Assembly (NCBI GenBank): GCA_002452695.1 | Contig: DKFA01000060.1 | Location: 1 to 16,259 of the forward strand | Length of the DNA stretch: 16,259 bases | Origin: Dehalococcoidia bacterium UBA6808 | GTDB taxonomy: Bacteria; Chloroflexota; Dehalococcoidia; GIF9; UBA5629 | Direction: 5' to 3' | Shown: positions 15,305 through 16,259 of the stretch, piece after piece | Layout: the number at the start of each line of letters is the position of its first letter | How positions within the stretch are numbered: position 1 is the first letter of the stretch | Program-made: the position numbers and the translations under genes | Notes under the pieces: generated by a model | Seen by the model: only the letters and a program-made list of their open reading frames with translations | Told to the model about the DNA's origin: nothing | Database searches by the model: none

Positions 15305-16186
15305 TTACTCGAAAATAGCGGTGACGACTTCCTTGAGCGATTTCTGCACTTCCTGGTCGTCGGTAATCGACCATACCGCGGCCACCTCGCAGGCGCGCCT
15401 GGCCGGGATGCCTTCCTTGATCAGGCGGGCGGCGTAGATGAGCAGGCGGGTGCTGATCACCTCTGACAGGTCCTGTTCCTTGATATTGCGTATTTTTTCC
15501 CCCAGGCGTGCCAGCCTGTCGGCGATATCGGGCTTGATTTCAGCTTCGTGCTGGATGATCTTGGCTTCGATTTCGCGTGGCGGGTGAGTGAACTCGATGG
15601 CGATAAAGCGCTGGCGCGTGCTGTGCTTGAGGTTCTTGAGTATGCTCTGGTACCCGGGGTTATAGGAGATGACCAGCATGAAATTATCACTGGCCTCCAG
15701 CATTTCGCCTTTCTTCTCGATGTAAAGGGAACGCCGGTGATCGGCCAGCGGGTGTATCAGCACTATGGTATCCTTGCGGGCTTCTACTACCTCGTCCAGG
15801 TAGCAGATGCCTCCACTTTTAACGGCGCGGGTGAGCGGACCGTCCACCCACCTGGTCGTATTGCCCTCCAGCAGATATTTGCCCACCAGGTCGCTGGCAG
15901 TGAGGTCCTCATGGCAGGCAATGGTGATGAGCGGTATGCCGGCGTGGTCGTTGGTTGAAGAGCGCTGCGCCTTCTCTTTCTGCCCCATGCGGTAGGTCAT
16001 ATACTCCAGGAAGCGAGTCTTGCCGCAGCCGGTTGGGCCTTTCAGCAGCACCGGTATTCTCTCGGCATAGGCTGCCTCAAACAGCTCCACCTCGTCCTTG
16101 AGCGGGAGGTAGAACGGCTCCTCGGTAATGTAGTATTCCTCGATGATATGGGACTTGAAGTGGTGTTTCCTGGCTCTGGAAGGCAT
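15305..16186 (-). CDS. MoxR-type AAA+ ATPase of the CbbQ/NirQ/NorQ family
   Basis: ATP-driven hexameric chaperone (293 residues) paired with the downstream VWA gene. I chose the ATG at 16186 because GGAG lies 7 bp upstream; the GTG at 16192 would be only 1 bp from it. Motifs counted from 16186: Walker A GPTGCGKT (50-57), Walker B ICYLDE with D131-E132, sensor-1 N176 in SYNPG, candidate arginine fingers R191 and R193 in STRQRF, and a C-terminal CbbQ_C-like helical region (about 243-293). The N-terminal EEPFYLPLKDEVELFEAAY is typical of the NorQ/CbbQ branch. The reading frame is open upstream of the start to the window edge (about 24 codons), so a longer N terminus cannot be excluded, though length and ribosome site favour 16186. 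Confidence 0.92.
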   Translation of the reverse strand: MPSRARKHHFKSHIIEEYYITEEPFYLPLKDEVELFEAAYAERIPVLLKGPTGCGKTRFLEYMTYRMGQKEKAQRSSTNDHAGIPLITIACHEDLTASDLVGKYLLEGNTTRWVDGPLTRAVKSGGICYLDEVVEARKDTIVLIHPLADHRRSLYIEKKGEMLEASDNFMLVISYNPGYQSILKNLKHSTRQRFIAIEFTHPPREIEAKIIQHEAEIKPDIADRLARLGEKIRNIKEQDLSEVISTRLLIYAARLIKEGIPARRACEVAAVWSITDDQEVQKSLKEVVTAIFE

Positions 16187-16259
16187 TGTCACGCTCCGGC
16201 TGTTAAATTCAGTCTCCAGTAGATAATTGTAGGCTTTGCGGGCGGAGTTGGCAATAAAA

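Noticed and set aside
1..16259. CRISPR arrays, insertion sequences, tRNA genes, phage genes
   Set aside because: No regularly spaced repeats, transposase-like proteins, terminal inverted repeats or tRNA-like cloverleaves were seen on either strand.

Overview
The window reads as a chromosomal segment from an anaerobic or microaerophilic bacterium of moderate GC content. The evidence is a rubrerythrin, an NDP-forming acyl-CoA ligase alpha subunit, a fused isobutyryl-CoA mutase, and remains of a PAC2-family gene. That mix would suit Chloroflexota (for example a Dehalococcoidia-like lineage), but this placement is inference with low certainty because no rRNA or marker gene is present.

Left part (1-8242), acyl-CoA metabolism. 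A TetR-family repressor gene (minus strand, reaching the left edge) is divergent from a plus-strand cluster: two adjacent, complementary acyl-CoA dehydrogenase subunits, an SCP2/archaeal-type thiolase, a DUF35 zinc-ribbon/OB-fold protein, then, after a 140 bp gap, a 1092-residue fused B12-dependent mutase (IcmF). IcmF carries the residues that mark isobutyryl-CoA specificity (F596, Q740). The cluster probably oxidises a branched or bulky acyl-CoA, cleaves it through the thiolase/DUF35 pair, and interconverts isobutyryl- and butyryl-CoA. No enoyl-CoA hydratase or hydroxyacyl-CoA dehydrogenase is present, so the pathway is incomplete here.

Middle (8243-10220), minus strand. Two paralogous lipoproteins (229 and 232 residues), each with two Ig/PKD-like beta domains and a conserved C-terminal Cys-Cys, are followed 3 bp later by a PAC2-family gene. 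That gene keeps its N- and C-terminal ends but has lost the whole middle, with a frame change at the junction.

Right-middle (10221-13170), plus strand. A seven-helix membrane protein of unknown function is followed 18 bp later by an NDP-forming acyl-CoA synthetase alpha-type protein (no ATP-grasp partner in view). Next comes a separate rubrerythrin gene ending in a strong hairpin.

Right end (13175-16259), minus strand. A MoxR/CbbQ/NorQ-type AAA+ ATPase is followed by a NorD-like von Willebrand factor A protein, a two-gene chaperone system that normally activates a metalloenzyme. No nitric oxide reductase, RuBisCO or other known client is in the window, so its target is unknown.
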